Source: Edaphochlamys debaryana
Taxonomy: Eukaryota > Chlorophyta > Chlorophyceae > Chlamydomonadales
NCBI GenBank assembly: GCA_016858145.1
Contig: JAEHOE010000067.1
Location: forward strand, 248,001 to 312,000
DNA length: 64,000 nucleotides
Direction of reading: 5' to 3'
The notes beneath the pieces were generated by a model. It was not told the origin of the DNA and made no database searches. It saw only the letters and a list, made by a program, of their open reading frames with translations. A program made the translations under genes and the position numbers. How positions within the stretch are numbered: position 1 is the stretch's first letter; the number at the start of each line of letters is the position of its first letter. Shown piece after piece: positions 22,701-35,217 of this stretch.

Positions 22701-25700
22701 CGTAGGGAGAGCACACCGCCGTACACTGCCGCCGCCCTTGCAGGAAGGGCCCAGGGTGGATCTGTGTTCGGTTCGCACCCCATATGTTGACCCCCGCCTC
22801 TCCGCTCGCCCGGTGCGCGTCTGCTCGTGTCAGACCCGCCTGGTCGTGGCTCGCGAAGCCCACGACCCCGTGACTCCGCCCCCCACTTCTGGATCCTGGA
22901 TGCATAGGTGCGGATGGATCCAGTGCCGTACCCCACCTGGTGGCTCGCGAAGACCATGCCCCCGTGAGCCGCGTCTGAGATGGCCTTCGCGCCTAGGAGT
23001 GCAGGGCCGCTGCGGTGAACGACATCGAGATTCAGATCCAGAACGACATTGAGATCAGATCCAGCTGGCCAACATTGCGGGTCTCCACCAAAGCTAAGAT
23101 GGGCGGCTCAACATGGAGGTCATGTTAAGTCTTCATTTCTTGATGCGGGACCCCATAATAACCCATGGGGCCCAGGCCACCCAAGCAAGGTCGCCCCGGG
23201 CTCCCGCCAACCCCGGCCGTACTGACCTGTACCGGGTGCGGCCGCTCGGGTGGTTTCGGTTGACCTCGGCAGACTCGGAGACTCCGCAGTGCATGCCGCA
23301 GCGGACCTGGGGCAGCAGAGACGTGGGTACCGACCAACGTCAAAGCAAAGGCATGGGTGCCTGGAGAAGTGCTGGCTTTGCTTTTCAAACTGAGCGCAGC
23401 TGTGCAAGGCAACGAGCCGAATTTGCCTTGTTTGCAGCTGGATGACGATCAGGCCCCAGCCCTTTGACCAGCGCTTTCGCGCGGCCCCTGACGGTCCGTC
23501 TCACCCTGAAGCCCCTGAAACACAGAACGGCGCCCAAGGACGCTGGATCCACCGACAGATCGGCCGGCAGCTCGGACCACTTGGATCTGATCTCGCTGCC
23601 GTACGTGGCGGGCGACGCGTACACGGCCTTGCTCGTCCCGCCGTGCCGCCGCTGCCGCCGCCCGCCCACGTGGTGGTGCGCGGGCGGGTACGGCATCCCG
23701 GTGACGGACTGGGGGGCGCCGCCGAGCCCTTCGCCCCGCTGTGACGTCATCGAGTTGACTCGAGCGCCCATCAGCCAAGTCCAGGACGTACCCGACGTGT
23801 CGCGATCTCGCGAAAAGTACGAATCTGAGGGTAATCTGGAGGGCGAGTCGTCGTCGAGCGGCGGAAGGGTGCTGCACGGCAGTTGGGATTCCAACAGGTC
23901 GAGCGGTGGGGCCCCGCCACCGCCGCCAGCACCGCCGCCTCCGCCTGTTTCGGCATCCGTATCGGGTGACGTAATCGAGATGCGGAAGCTGCGCTGGACC
24001 AGGCTGATCATCTTTTTGGATCTACGGCGCCAGCTGGAGACGGATCCAGCCGCCGTTGATCCATGCGGACTAACGCGTAGATCGGGCCCTTCATCTCCGC
24101 CGCCGCCGCCCGTCGTACGGTACGGCACGGCGGCTGCTGGCCCAGTGCCGGCGGGCGAATAGACAGCAGTCTCGCCCCACACGTCAGCGTCGGCGTGCTC
24201 TGAAATCGGGCGGCCGTCGCGGCTGGGGAGTAGCAGCCTGGCGCGGGATAGCAGGGGTGAGGGCGCCAGCCGGGGTCCGCCCGTGCCAGGCCCGTGCGGC
24301 GAATCCGTGGGATCCGGGGCTGCCAGCAGGGCGGAGACGGACACCACCCGTGATGTCTGGCGCGGCGGCGGCGGCGGCTGCTCTCGCGCTGATGACGGGC
24401 CCACGTGCCGCGGACTGCCGTACGGCGGTGACTGCGGTGACTGCGGCAGAGGCACTGTTGTCGTACTCCGAGCGCGGCGCAACGGCGGGAGGTCGGCGGG
24501 CGGGCGGTAGGCTTCGGGCGGCGGCGGCGGCGGCAGGTCCTGCGGTAGCTGCGGCGGCGGCTGTGGCGACGGCAGCTGCAGGGGCGGCAGGGATCCTTGT
24601 GAGCTCGGTCCCACAAAAGGGATTGAGCTGGAGAGCCGGTGCTGAGCTAGCGAGCGGGGCCGGATGGGCGTGGGCGTTACTTGTGGCGGCGGCGCCGCCG
24701 CCGCCGTCGAGCCTTTTGGGGCCTCCAGAGCATCCGTCGCGGTGGCAACAACGCTGGCTTTCGGGAGCAGCAGAAGCCAGTGCCCGCCGCCGCCGCCAGC
24801 CGCTGCCGCCACAGCCTCGGGCGAAGCTGGCGGTGCCGTCAGGCCCACTGCTGCCAACGCCGCCGTCGCCGCCGCGGCGAGCGTCGAGGCTGCGCGCGGG
24901 TGCTCCGCGGCTGCTGGCTGGTTCCTGTCGCCGCCGCCGCTGCTTCCGCCAGCGCTGCCGCCGACGCTTCCAATTACGGTCTCAAGGACTCCGGACATGG
25001 CGCGAAGACCTGAAGGCCTGGATTGGCCTCTTTGTGCTGAAAAGTGTGCTTGGAGCACGGCGGGGTTCTGAATTGGGCCTGGACCCGAGTATGGGCTCGG
25101 GAAACCGCCATCGTTTGGCGCATGTGTTCCCAGGTCGGCCGGAACCGGTTCGTCCCGCGAAGTCCGGCTGGTGGGCGCCGCCGGCATGACAGCCGACAGT
25201 ACGGCACGGCGGCTGGTCGACGCGTACTCCACCCCGTGCATCGTGCCGTACACTGCCGTACGGCTACCGCTGCCCGCGCCGCCCGATGCAGCGGCGGCAA
25301 CCCGGTTTTGTGCCGGAACGACGCGGCCGCCGCCAGTGATGGTACCGCTGGCCGTACTGCCGGCGGTGGCGGCGCCGCCGCCCGCACTAACGCCAGCCAG
25401 CGCCGCCGCCAGCCCGCTGAGTCCGGGAGTCCGGGGGGTCGCGACAGGACTGCCCGAGCCGAGTGCCACAGACGCGTTCGATCCCGTACGAGCCGACACG
25501 AAGGACATGCCACGCCGCAGCATGCGCGTAGATAGGCCGGATAGCATATCCAGCCGCCGGGTCGACTTGCTGGAAGTTGACCGTACGGTTTCGCTGGCAC
25601 CGGCGGCGGCGGCGGCGGCTAGCCCCTCGGCGGCGTCGATGGCAGAGGCGCCCCCGGCGGCGCCGTCGAACTCCACCGCCGCCGCGGCGGCGGCGGTGGC

Positions 25701-28700
25701 GGCGGCCTTGGCGGCGGCCTTGGCCGTGATGTTGCGCAGGTGCTTGGAGGCGACAACGTAGACCGGTCTGAAGGAAAGAGCATGAGATGGGCGGGAACAT
25801 GGGTGGGATGGGGGAAGGGGCAGGAGGTGAAGGCATGTGAAGGGGATGTGTGTCGCAGCTTGCTTGCGCTGGTTTACGGCGGGAAGGATGCGGCGTGGAG
25901 CCCGCTCAGCAGCTGCTCGCAGCACCTCAGCTGCATGAGTCACGCACGAGTCACGCATGAGTCAGGCATGCGCCGCGCACCTGCATGAGTCATGCTGCAG
26001 GACCTCCTGGGGCCAGGGAAGCTCCAGCAGCTCAGCCTGATGGAGTTTGGGGGAGATTGGGGGGTTTGGGGGACGGGGGACGGGGGGGTGAGCGTCTGGC
26101 GTTGAGCAAGGTCGAGTGGAAGCTGAACGGCGGCCAGACCAGTAGTGCCACAGATAACTGGAACAAACCCAACGAACAACCGCGAACCGCCCGCACGTGC
26201 TTGCCTGCAGCGCCAGGCAGAAGCTGGCGGCTGCCTCCGCTCCGTGGAACGCAACGGTGAAGCTATCGCCTGGGAAGGGAGCAGTGCAGCTTTGATACTT
26301 TAAATGGCAGCCGCCAGAGGCAAGGGGAAGGACACCTGCTTGACGGCAAGGGACTTCAAGCAACCGGTCCAGATCCAGATCCAGGTCCAGATCCAGATCC
26401 CAGGCCCTTCACATCGGGATGCCCTTGAAGGGCCATTTACAAGACACAACCACCCGCCCACAGACCCAACCATCCAGAGTCCAACTTACCAACCGCCAAA
26501 CCAACCAACCAACCAACCAACCAACCGCAACCAACCTTCGGTGACGCTCTCGTAGCCTGCGTACGCCGCCAGCAGCTTCCGTGCGCAGGCGTGGTGCAGG
26601 CTCAGAGCCACGTCCATGGACCCCGGCTCCACCTCCTCCCACAGAGCCGTCGAACCCTCAATGTCCTGTGCGCGTGGAAGGTTAGGGCGAGGGAGCCCCA
26701 ACAGTGGACTATCGCGTGCGTCGTCCAGGCGTTGAAGGGAACGGCAGCGCTTTGTATGACAGGGCAGGGACCGGGATCAGGCACTGAGCGTCCCCCGCAC
26801 AAACCCGCCGCACCCCGCTGGGCAAACCGTCGGTTCACCGTCGCTAGGCACCGACGCAACCGCCCCCAACCCACCCAACCGCTGCATAACCGGCACAACC
26901 GACACAACCGACCCACCGTCACGACGAGCGTCGTACCAGGCCCAACGCCCGGGTCCTGCGTGTAACCCAGTCCCCGCTCGCCGCGCAGTCGGTGGTACGC
27001 GAAGGTCGCGATCAACACCAGAGCCGCAATGCCTCCGCACACAGCCGCAGGTGCGATCGAGCGAGACACTGGCGGTTGGGGCAGTTCTGACGTGTCCGTA
27101 CCGCCCCGGGCGACGGCTAGGAGTACGACAGGCGGGCGCGGCGGCGGCGGCGGCGCGGGCGCGGCCAGCAGGTCGCCGCGGCCGATGGATGCGATGTACT
27201 GCAGCCGTAGCGTGCCGTACCCGATGGCGGTTGGGCTGCGGCGGTGACAGGAGGGGCGATAGATGACAGACAGCCGGCCTCATGGCACAGAATGAACAGG
27301 GACGTTGGGCAAGGTCGAGAGTGACCCATAGCAGAGCAGAAAGGGTCAAGAGGGGGGCAACTGCTACCGGTACACAGCTCGCCTGAAGAACTGCGACAGC
27401 GACCGCTCCAGGTCGGCCATGACCGCTCCCACCGGAGCGCTGGTGGTGGTGAGGGCCAGGGCGGCGGAGTGCAGCGCGGAGCGGTAGTTGACGAAGCGCT
27501 GGGGTGTGGGATTGTGGCCAGGTAAGGCAAGGGCCGGGAGTTGGCAGGGATTTTGTGTGAGTATAAGGGTAAGGCTTGGCAGGTGGAGCAAGGGCCGGGA
27601 GTTGGCAGGGAACGCGCAAAGGAGTGCGTGCGTGGAGTGCGTAGGTGGGTTCAATCAGCTTGCGCTGTGCTGCGACCCGGACCCCGCACCCCCAGCCGCC
27701 AGTCGCCCTCCCGGCCCCGGCCCCAGCCCCACGCTTTCAACAGCCCGCCTGGGCCCGGCACTCGCCCCCCTCACGCACCTGCAGACCCGAAGGCGAGCTG
27801 AGGAGGTTGGGGTGAGTCAGCACCTCCTCCGACAGCGCCAGATAATCGAGCAGTCGCGGCAGGTCGTAGCCCTGCCGCGTCCATCGCCCGACGTTGGAGG
27901 GGAGCAGGTGCTCGTAGCGAGTGGGCGCGAGCGGGGTGTCGGGGGACAAGACCAGGGGCCAGAGGGCCTCAGGGGAGGTCAGGCGGCGCAGCCATTGGAC
28001 CTGGGTTGGGGCAGGAGGCGAAGGGTTTAGGGAGCAGACGTGCAAGCGTCAGGGGGTGGAGGACGGAGTTGCTTCACCGCGGCCGGGGCAGCAGCTGGAT
28101 CATAGCTCTTGCACCCCTCTTTCCGCTTCATCCCCTCAGCACGCACACAGCCTCAACCTCCCTTCCCCGCCTCAACCCCGCCGCTCACCGCCTGCGCCTG
28201 GCGAGCCCTGGGCAGAAAGCCGTTGATGCCAACCGCCAACGGACTCAGGCCGAGCACCGCAACCGAGTTGACGAGCACCGTCCGTGCGCCTCCCTGGCTC
28301 CACGCTTTGCTAGCGCCGGCGCTCCCCGCCGCCCCGGAGCCCTCGCCCCCGCTTCCGTTCACAGCGCTTTGCGTCGCCAGTCGCGCGGCTGTGCCCAGCA
28401 CTAGCGGCGGCGCCGGGCTGTTGAGGTCCTGTGACGGTTGTGGTTGCGGCTGCGGCGGCTTGGACGAGACGGACTGTGTCGTACTGTACGGCGTGTCTGC
28501 AGCAGCATCGACGTAGTCGACGCCGGGCCAAGCCGGCGCGCTGACCGCGAGCGGGCAGAGCTCGGGACTGCATGAGGCCAGAGATCCGGACTCGCGATCC
28601 AGTACGACATCGGATCCGGGCAGATGCGCCACGCGCGTGTGCTGCCGTACGGCCAGACTCGGGGCCGAGAGGGACAGGGCCTTGAAGACGGGGTGGGGAG

Positions 28701-31700
28701 CCAGCATGAAGGTGCAGGCCCCCTTGCCGTACAGCCCATATGCGGTGCCATACAACGAGCTGCACGGCACACACGGCGGTTCCAAATGGGGGTGAGCGGA
28801 GACATAACAACAACCATCAGCAAAAAGCTCAAGACAGCCCGCACGCTTATCCCTGCACCAGAAGATAGCCTCCTGTCCTTGACCCTTCCGCCCTCTCCTT
28901 CCGCCCCTCGCTCGGCCCCCTCTCCCACCTGCAGTTGGTCATGTTTGCGAGCGCCTGCGGCGGCGCGAGGGCCGCCAGTGCCCGGTACGTCCGCATCGCC
29001 TGGGCCATGCCCGGGTTGTTGACCATGGGCTTGAGGGTGGCGGGGTCGAAAAAGGCCTGAGGAGGAGGGGGGAAGGCAGGCGAGATGGAGAAGAAGGAGG
29101 AGGGACCATTGGAGGGTTGCTGTAGCGGAGCGGCATCGCGTCAGCAGCGCCTCCGCGGACAGTGAATGTGAGTAGAGAAAGGGAAGAGGGCCTGGGGGTG
29201 GGAGGGGCGATTAATGCAAGAGCTTTCCCTCCCGACGGGTTTATGATACCAAGGCCCGCTCACGAGCCGAGCCGGCCCGTGCGTGGTCCGGGTTCGGCCC
29301 TGATCCGTCGCCCAGGGCCCCGGGCGCACTCCGGGACCGCCCGTCCGTCTCACCCCCTGGCCCGCGCCCCGTGTCTGGATGAAGCTCGCCCAGACAGCCA
29401 TTAGCTCATACCCGTCCGCGTGGCAGCCTGTCCAGGAGTCGGGGGGCGGCGACAGCAAGGAGGGCGGGAAGTTTATACCGGTAATGGTGTAGATGAGCTA
29501 TCAAGGTGCCCTTATTGCTGGAACGGCGCAACTCCTTGCGTACACGCAGACCCGCGTTCTCGCCGCTGCCGGTATCCTGGGATCCGCAGTTGCTAGGTCC
29601 CATCCCATGGCGCAGCGCACGCACTCGAAAAGGGCAGAGTGCAGAACCCGTAAAAGCTGGGGTCGGCCTCCGCGCCAGCTCCCGCGCCCGCCTCTGCTCC
29701 CGCTGGCGCCGCCGCCCCCGCCGCCTGCTGCCCGCCCGGCCCGCCCGGTCGGCCGTACGTGGCCCGGGCCGCCGCCAGCATCTGCCCCCAGGTGCGGGGC
29801 GGCGGAAGGCCGTGCGCCGCCAACACGTCCGAGCGGTAGTGCAGCACCTGTGGGGAGGAGGGGTAGGAGGGGCGGTGGCGAGGGTGGAGGCCGAACGATC
29901 GGAGGGTGAGGGAAGGGGAGGGAAACCGGCGGCACGTCCGAGCGGTAGTGAAGCACCTATGGGGAGGGTAGGATGGAAAGCCGCCGGGTGTCCGAGACAC
30001 GCCCAGCCCCTGCAGCTTCCCCGCACTTCCCAGCTCTCAACCACAGGCGTTTCTGGCTCGCGTATTTCACCCTTCCACCCTTGAGCCTCCCCGCCGTCCA
30101 CCCTTCCACCCTTGCGCTGCCCCCCCGTCCACCCTTCCACCCTTGAGCCTCCCCGCCGTCCACCCTTCCACCCTTGCGCTGCCCCCCCGTCCACCCTTGC
30201 ATCCTTGCGCCTCCCCGCCGTCGGCCCTTCCACCGTGGCGCCTCCCCGCAGTCCACCCACCATGGCGGCTGCACCCAGCGGGACCGAGTACAGGGCGGCC
30301 CCTCCCCCGAGCCCCCCCGCCGCCTCCAGGCGCCAGCGCAGCTCCGCCAGAAACCCGGGCCACTGCCCCTGCCAGCTATCCGTTGCTGCGGAAGGTGGCG
30401 GAAGGTGGGATTGGGGGAAGGAGGCACGGCAGGGACGGGGCTCCTCTTGGGCAACGAGAGGGAGGGAGCCGTGCCGCTACACGCCAGCGCCTGCCCGCTG
30501 CCCGCCCGTTGCCGTCCCTTCCAGCCCCCGCGAATTCTTGCGAGAGGATACTGCGAGTACAGCTGAGGAGTACTGCGGTACGGCACCCACCGATGTACGG
30601 CGCCAGATCCAGCAGCGCCCCGCTGGCCACCATCTCTGGAACCAGGGCTGGATCCAGAACCAGCGCATCGTGCTTGGAGCTCCTTCCACGTGCCTGCGTG
30701 AAAACGACGAACACGTGGGCTCTGGACTGTTGCCTTGCATTCGGTGGCTATAAGCACAGGGAGCGCCCTGGCCTCTTGCATCCACGGGATCCCTGATTGA
30801 GGCGCGTCCCGCAGGCCCCGGCCTCCCGAAAAGGCCCAGACCGCTTGCCTGTCGCCTCCCCTGGGCGCCAGCGGAGCTCCAGCGCCCCAGCCATCCTCCG
30901 CCCCCACCCCCCTCCGCTGTCCTTGTGCCCGTGACCCGTGCGATCCGCCTCAGCCCCCCGTCCCCGCCAGGTCTCAATCCCTGGACTGGCCTCCCCCAAA
31001 CACCCCAGGTCTGCTCCTGTCCCTTGGCCCCCACCCGCCCACACACTGGGCCACCCTCCCCTGCACAGCTCCCCTTGCCCTTGCCCCTGCACACATTTGC
31101 CAACCCCCTCCGTTGCCCTTCTCGCTCCCCTATCACCCCCTTACGCACACACGCCCTGTACTGACCCCCCTCCACACACACATAGAAACACGCACCTGAT
31201 CCCACAGGGAGTCGTCCCACGCCTGACGGTCCTGGACCACCCACGCCGCCCCCGGGTCCCCCGGCGGCGGGGGCAGCTGCGCCTCCAGCAAGGGGGGCAG
31301 CCCGGGCAGAGGGCCCAACAGGAAGCTAACCTGCGGGGAACAGGAGGGGAGGGATCAGGCAGGTGTCAGGGATGTTTGGCAGGAAATGTTTGGAAGCTGC
31401 AGGTAGCTAGCCTGTAATATGGTTTGTTAAGGGGGACCTCGGTGGCTGGTTCTCAAAGGGACGCGAGGAAAAGCTGGGCGCAGGGACAAGGGGCAGGGGT
31501 GGGGTTTTCTGGGGGAGGCGTGTCGGGTCAGGAGAGGGGCTGTGTGGTGAACAAGGTCATTTGGAGGGGGTCTGGTTGAGGTTTGGCCTCGCCACCAACT
31601 CGAAGGATCACAGTTTCAGCTGCAGACGGACCGGGCAGCTACTGCCGAACTGCAGCGCACCTCACTCCCGACAGTTTGCGCGAGCCCTTGCTTGACCCAC

Positions 31701-32255
31701 AGCAAACACGTCGCAAAAACCTATTGAATGTGGGAGTGCCACGCTAGCGCGCGCGCGCGCGCGCGTAGCATGTCCGGGGAAAGCTTGGCAGAGACCAGGA
31801 ACACTCAGGAGGGCGGCGGTGCGAGTGTGGGGGGGGGCCGAGAGGGCCGCCAGGAGTGACCCCCCACGCCAACGAACAACCCCGTGTACACGTCACGCCG
31901 ACACCACGTTAGTCCGTCTACGTTTGTCTAACTGTTTGTTCGCACCTGCGACCGGTTCCGGGTTGGCGCGAGAAGACATTCGTTCAGGACCTCTTGCGTG
32001 TGGCGCTGGCTGCACCCCCTGACATGATCAAAGCGTCCACACGGTGGTAAGAGCAGTGAGTCAAATCTGGGCGGCGTCAGCCGGACCCCTGGCACAGTAT
32101 ACTGCGATGCGAGCGCTGTTTACCAACGCGTACCCGCGAGGCTCCCGCATGTACGCGGCTGACGCCAGCCAGCAGTCGCGCAAAAGCTGCACTGAGCTCT
32201 CCGCCTCGGCCGCAGCCAAGGGGGCCAGAGCCAGGGCCAGGACGAGGCCCAGCAT
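14468..32255 (-). CDS. Gene A: receptor-type class III nucleotide cyclase with solute-binding-protein ectodomain
   Basis: Twenty-five exons join in frame (5' to 3'): 32124-32255, 31196-31330, 30587-30693, 30261-30375, 29625-29847, 29354-29427, 28929-29056, 28189-28759, 27779-28000, 27368-27498, 26917-27235, 26536-26665, 26205-26269, 25981-26036, 23505-25767, 23227-23306, 22937-23009, 22541-22623, 21544-21641, 21075-21190, 20700-20900, 20374-20479, 16092-20128, 14832-15872, 14468-14536; about 3,524 aa. Signal peptide MLGLVLALALAPLAAAEA. The ectodomain resembles extracellular solute-binding proteins (MVASGALLDLAPYI, VLHYRSDVLAAHGLPPP, GYELMAVWASF, AFFDPATLKPMVNN). One TM helix lies at about 669-694. 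Cyclase domain C1 has TDIEGST and EGDSF (both metal Asp), continuing with GMHCGVSE after a 754-codon low-complexity exon. C2 (ARRHGGYLA to VDVAQRLVNS) lacks the metal Asp residues. A second giant exon (1,345 codons) interrupts C2. Expected to make a cyclic nucleotide at the membrane; AC versus GC cannot be assigned. The last exon is chosen by phase and is the least certain join. Confidence 0.8.
20601..20694. repeat. (AACC)n array abutting a 5' splice site of gene A
   Basis: Plus strand reads CCAACCAACC with some CTAACC variants. On the gene strand it is GGTTGGTTGG beginning within about 6 nt of the GTGAGC donor of exon 20700-20900. Confidence 0.9.
21499..21520. repeat. Interstitial telomere-like repeat
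   Basis: One TTTTAGGG followed by two TTTAGGG units, inside an intron of gene A, 24 bp from the exon at 21544-21641. TTTAGGG is the plant-type and TTTTAGGG the Chlamydomonas-type telomere unit. Confidence 0.9.
21727..21754. repeat. Partial copy of a dispersed intronic repeat
   Basis: CATGCGAGCAGCCCTTCACAC matches the right end of the copies at 22356-22437 and 37520-37602. The left part is too diverged to call. Confidence 0.7.
22356..22437. repeat. Dispersed intronic repeat, copy in gene A
   Basis: About 82 bp from GTGCTTTCGGTTCCG through GGCCGGCTAATCACCGCGCC to GAGCAGCCCTTCACAC. Nearly the same order and length as 37520-37602 in the TLC gene. Not recognised as a known element. Confidence 0.8.
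25931..25993 (-). repeat. Duplicated exon end at a donor of gene A
   Basis: Plus-strand CAGCTGCATGAGTCA-like sequence at the end of exon 25981-26036 is repeated about 50 bp away, with further ACGCATGAGTCA variants between, so the exon edge and its AG|GT neighbourhood are iterated. Confidence 0.55.
26366..26403. repeat. CCAGAT hexamer tract
   Basis: GGTCCAGATCCAGATCCAGG repeated in tandem inside a gene A intron. The word GATCCAG is also scattered through exons and introns elsewhere in the window. Confidence 0.85.
26489..26535. repeat. (AACC)n array abutting a second 5' splice site of gene A
   Basis: On the gene strand GTTGGTTGCGGTTGGTTGG starts exactly at the donor of the exon 26536-26665, which encodes the catalytic segment ending YESVTEG. 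Confidence 0.9.
29931..29962 (-). repeat. Intronic copy of an exon start plus 3' splice site (gene A)
   Basis: About 107 bp upstream of the exon starting at 29847, the minus strand repeats AG|GTGCTTCACTACCGCTCGG against the true AG|GTGCTGCACTACCGC. The acceptor AG is kept. Confidence 0.85.
30064..30260. repeat. About 31-bp minisatellite in a gene A intron
   Basis: Alternating units CCACCCTTCCACCCTTGCG and CCACCCTTGAGCCTCCCCG, six or more copies, starting directly at the donor of exon 30261-30375 (GTGGGTGGAC on the gene strand, which resembles the unit itself). Confidence 0.9.
31747..31765. repeat. Alternating (CG)n tract in gene A intron 1
   Basis: Nine to ten uninterrupted GC dinucleotides flanked by short inverted CTAG/TAGC bases; a classical Z-DNA-prone sequence. 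Confidence 0.9.
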
Positions 32256-35126
32256 CGCAGTCCTGCATCTTGCTCAGCGCGTTTGCATTCCACGCTGTCC
32301 TAGCATTTCTTATTTTGCAGCCAAACCACTCAGGTGGTGGCTCTCTCGCGTCGAGAGAGCGCTTTCGGAGAAAAACTCTGTGGCGTGGTGAGGCTTGCGG
32401 TGTCCTGATGAGCTAGTCGCTATAACCAGAGCAGATTTCAATAAAGTTCTATGTAGAAACGTTGGCACAAACGGACATCAGTTCGGGCTCCGTGCCGCAC
32501 GAACGGCAACCAGCTGAACACGCACGCGTTGCTGCATATTTGCAAGGACTTCGGTTCTTTATCAATAGGGTTGCTGAACAATGCCGGACGCTCTTGTACC
32601 GGTGTGACCGTAACCCCACGCGGCCGACAAAACGCGACATGCCACCCGGACGTACCGTGCGTAGATCGCAGGGCCCAAGCGGTAGCGAGATGGTGCATAC
32701 GACACGCCGCGCTAGACTGCGTGCAGCTCAATCTTCATGGCGGGAGTGGCAGCACGGGCGCGGCGGCGGGTCTCCCGTGCGGCCCGCCACGACGCCCTGC
32801 GCACCTCCACAGCCTGGCGGAGACCCCCACAGCCAAGCCCCCCCCAGCCCTACGCCACACCACATCCAAGCACTTCGCTTCGTTGATTATCTTCTACCCC
32901 CACAGCCGGACCCGCTGAACGTCCTGAAATGTGACTACCTGGCTCTACAGATGCCACACCCAGCAGTCATCGCAGGACTTCGTAAGCGAGCTTGCAGGTC
33001 CTTCTGACAGTGACAGACTCGCCGGGACCGTTGCCGGCCCGCGCCACCAGCTCTTATCGCGGTGCACACCCACACCAGGTAGGCCACCCGCTAGCTTGGC
33101 AGGCACTGCTCAAGACAGCAAGAGGATTCACCCAGGACCCCCCTTGGAAGTGTGCCGTTGCGGCCTGTGCTGCTGTATGTGCGCGGTGCACGCCACCAAA
33201 CCCATCACACATTCCCCTCATCCCCGCATGAAAGGGAGCCCAGGCACCAGGGCAGAAGAAAAAAAGCAAGGTGAGTAGCCTGCAGCCGTGACATGCACCA
33301 ATGCACCACGGAGGTCTCCCCGACTCCAGCGCGGCCGTTACCACTTGACAGGCCATGCCCAATGACAGCCCCCATGGACGGTACCGCATAGGTAGCAAGC
33401 CTATCTGGCACAGTAGCCCGACACGGGGGGACTCTTTTGTGGCATGGGGGGCCGTCGTCCCTACCCCCCCACCCCCTGACTACAAGCGGGAGGCCATGCG
33501 GGGGGCACACAGCTCTCGACCAGGGCACAACCCTGCAACAAGCCCCCGGCACAAGGCCCAGTCCGTTTGCCGTCGTTCGAGTCATCCCGTGTGACAAGGG
33601 TGGCTGCCCGAAGGCAGGACAAGGGCTGAGCCCCGTGATCCCCCCCAGGGGGCCCAATGTTTGAGTGTGGCCTTCGCCCCAAGACGCCTTGCAACGCAAT
33701 AGCGCACGTGAAGTGCACTCCGAGAAATGAAAGAGGTTGTCGTACGTTTCTGGCATGCGCCGTGCTACCGTACGCCGTACGGCATGGGTGGGTGGGTCAG
33801 GGGGGTCAGGAACTATTGTGGCATGGGGTGCAGAAAGTTTGTCCCTACCCCTCCCCGAGTGCACCGAGTGCACCGATGTACCGATAGGCACGGGCCCCGG
33901 AGGGGGTACTTTCGGACACAGCCAAGACTCCCGAGTGCCAAGCCCCAGGAAGATAGCAGCACTGCCTATGACGAAGCGGTGGCCTGCCGCCCCCGGGCCC
34001 TTGCTGGTCGCTGCTTGTGTGCTGCGTGGGGTCTGTCTGGCGATGGCCTCCACGCTGCTACTGGCAGGGCCTCGCTCCTGTGTCCTGCCCACTTGGAGTT
34101 TTGCGGGCGCTGGGAGCAGCCGGGCGCGACCCGGGTTGGGTCTTAAGTGGTCGGCAGGTCAGGGCTGCAGCCTGCAGTCGAGCGTTACGAGGAGGGCGCA
34201 TGACGGCAGCCCGAGGCCCAGCCCGCGCATCGAGGCTACAACACGACAGGCGCTCGGGGCTGTGTTACACCTGGCCTCGAGCTGCATGGCATGGCATGGT
34301 TGATCCCATGCGATGCACCTGACGCCGCGTCCAACCTCCCGCCGCCCCGCAGCCACAGTCTTCCTACAGGACCCCGCCGTCCGCCGCACCTCAGCATCCA
34401 GCTGTCTACCGGACTACATCTACCGTATGCTGTCTGTACCGTATTTCACACCTCCCATCAAGTGATGAATCGTCACAAGTAGACTACTGGCGCCCCAGCG
34501 CTGCAGGCGCTAGCATGCCCTCGCCGCCTCAACACCGCCAGGTTCAGACCAGTTCCAGTAGGGTTTCGTCCCACCCACTCCATCCTTGGCAGTGCCTGCT
34601 CTGATCTCGATAGTAAGGCCGAAGGGATGAATATGGTAGTAGTATGTTCATCCCTTCCGCACGAGACACCGCACCCTCACAGTACGCAGCCCTGCCAGCC
34701 CTGTGTATAGCGACCGATCGTACACCTGCCGTACACCGCCTGCCGTACGCCGCCTGTGCTGCATGTCAGCCATCAGTCCCTAGGCGAGCATTTAGGTGGC
34801 CCGGCCTCGCTCGGCCCCCCCCTTTCCCCAACCAATCTGCAACATCTTCGCATCCCCTCCCGCAGACCGGCCGCAAGCTCCACCCCGCCACCCTGCCCCT
34901 CGCCACCGCCTGATCGCCCATCAGTCCCAGCGCCGCCGCAGCCCTCCTGACTGCAGCTGCTTCGCAGCACCGCCCACACCGCCCGGGGCCCGCCCTCCCA
35001 ACCCCACGACCCACGCGCTCCCGCTGCGCCCCCCACCTGGGCCTACGCCCACTGTCGGGCGGGCTGCTGAGGTCGCGATTCCGCAGGGCCCCCTACACCC
35101 CTTGGTCCTTTGGCACACGTGACGCA
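32256..35126. other. Intergenic stretch between gene A and the TLC gene, no gene recognised
   Basis: Should contain the gene A promoter. A possible TTATAG box is near 32420 on the minus strand and a perfect hairpin lies at 32341-32359. A phrase like GTGGCATGGGG with GTCCCTACCCC recurs at about 33441 and 33820. No exon series was found on either strand. Confidence 0.45.
32341..32359. other. Perfect 8-bp-arm hairpin upstream of gene A
   Basis: CTCTCTCG, a 3-nt loop, then CGAGAGAG, 86-104 bp upstream of the gene A ATG. Could be a dimeric factor site or a 5' UTR hairpin. Confidence 0.5.
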
Positions 35127-35217
35127 ACTCGCCGCCTACTCGCCCTTGACGCGCGAGTGCACCACTTGGACTGAGCGGCCCCCCAAGTGGATGTCGCCTA
35201 CTCGCCCTTGATGTCGC
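35127..35217 (-). repeat. Duplicated 3' coding end with stop codon (TLC gene)
   Basis: The last codons of the TLC gene, encoding VHSRVKGE and stop, and shorter pieces of them (GTCGCCTACTCGCCCTTGA on the plus strand), recur two to three times just downstream of the real stop at 35218. Confidence 0.85.

Noticed and set aside
33400..33860. Possible transposon remnant from repeated GTGGCATGGGG...GTCCCTACCCC phrases
   Set aside because: Only two short, imperfect copies without terminal repeats or coding remains.
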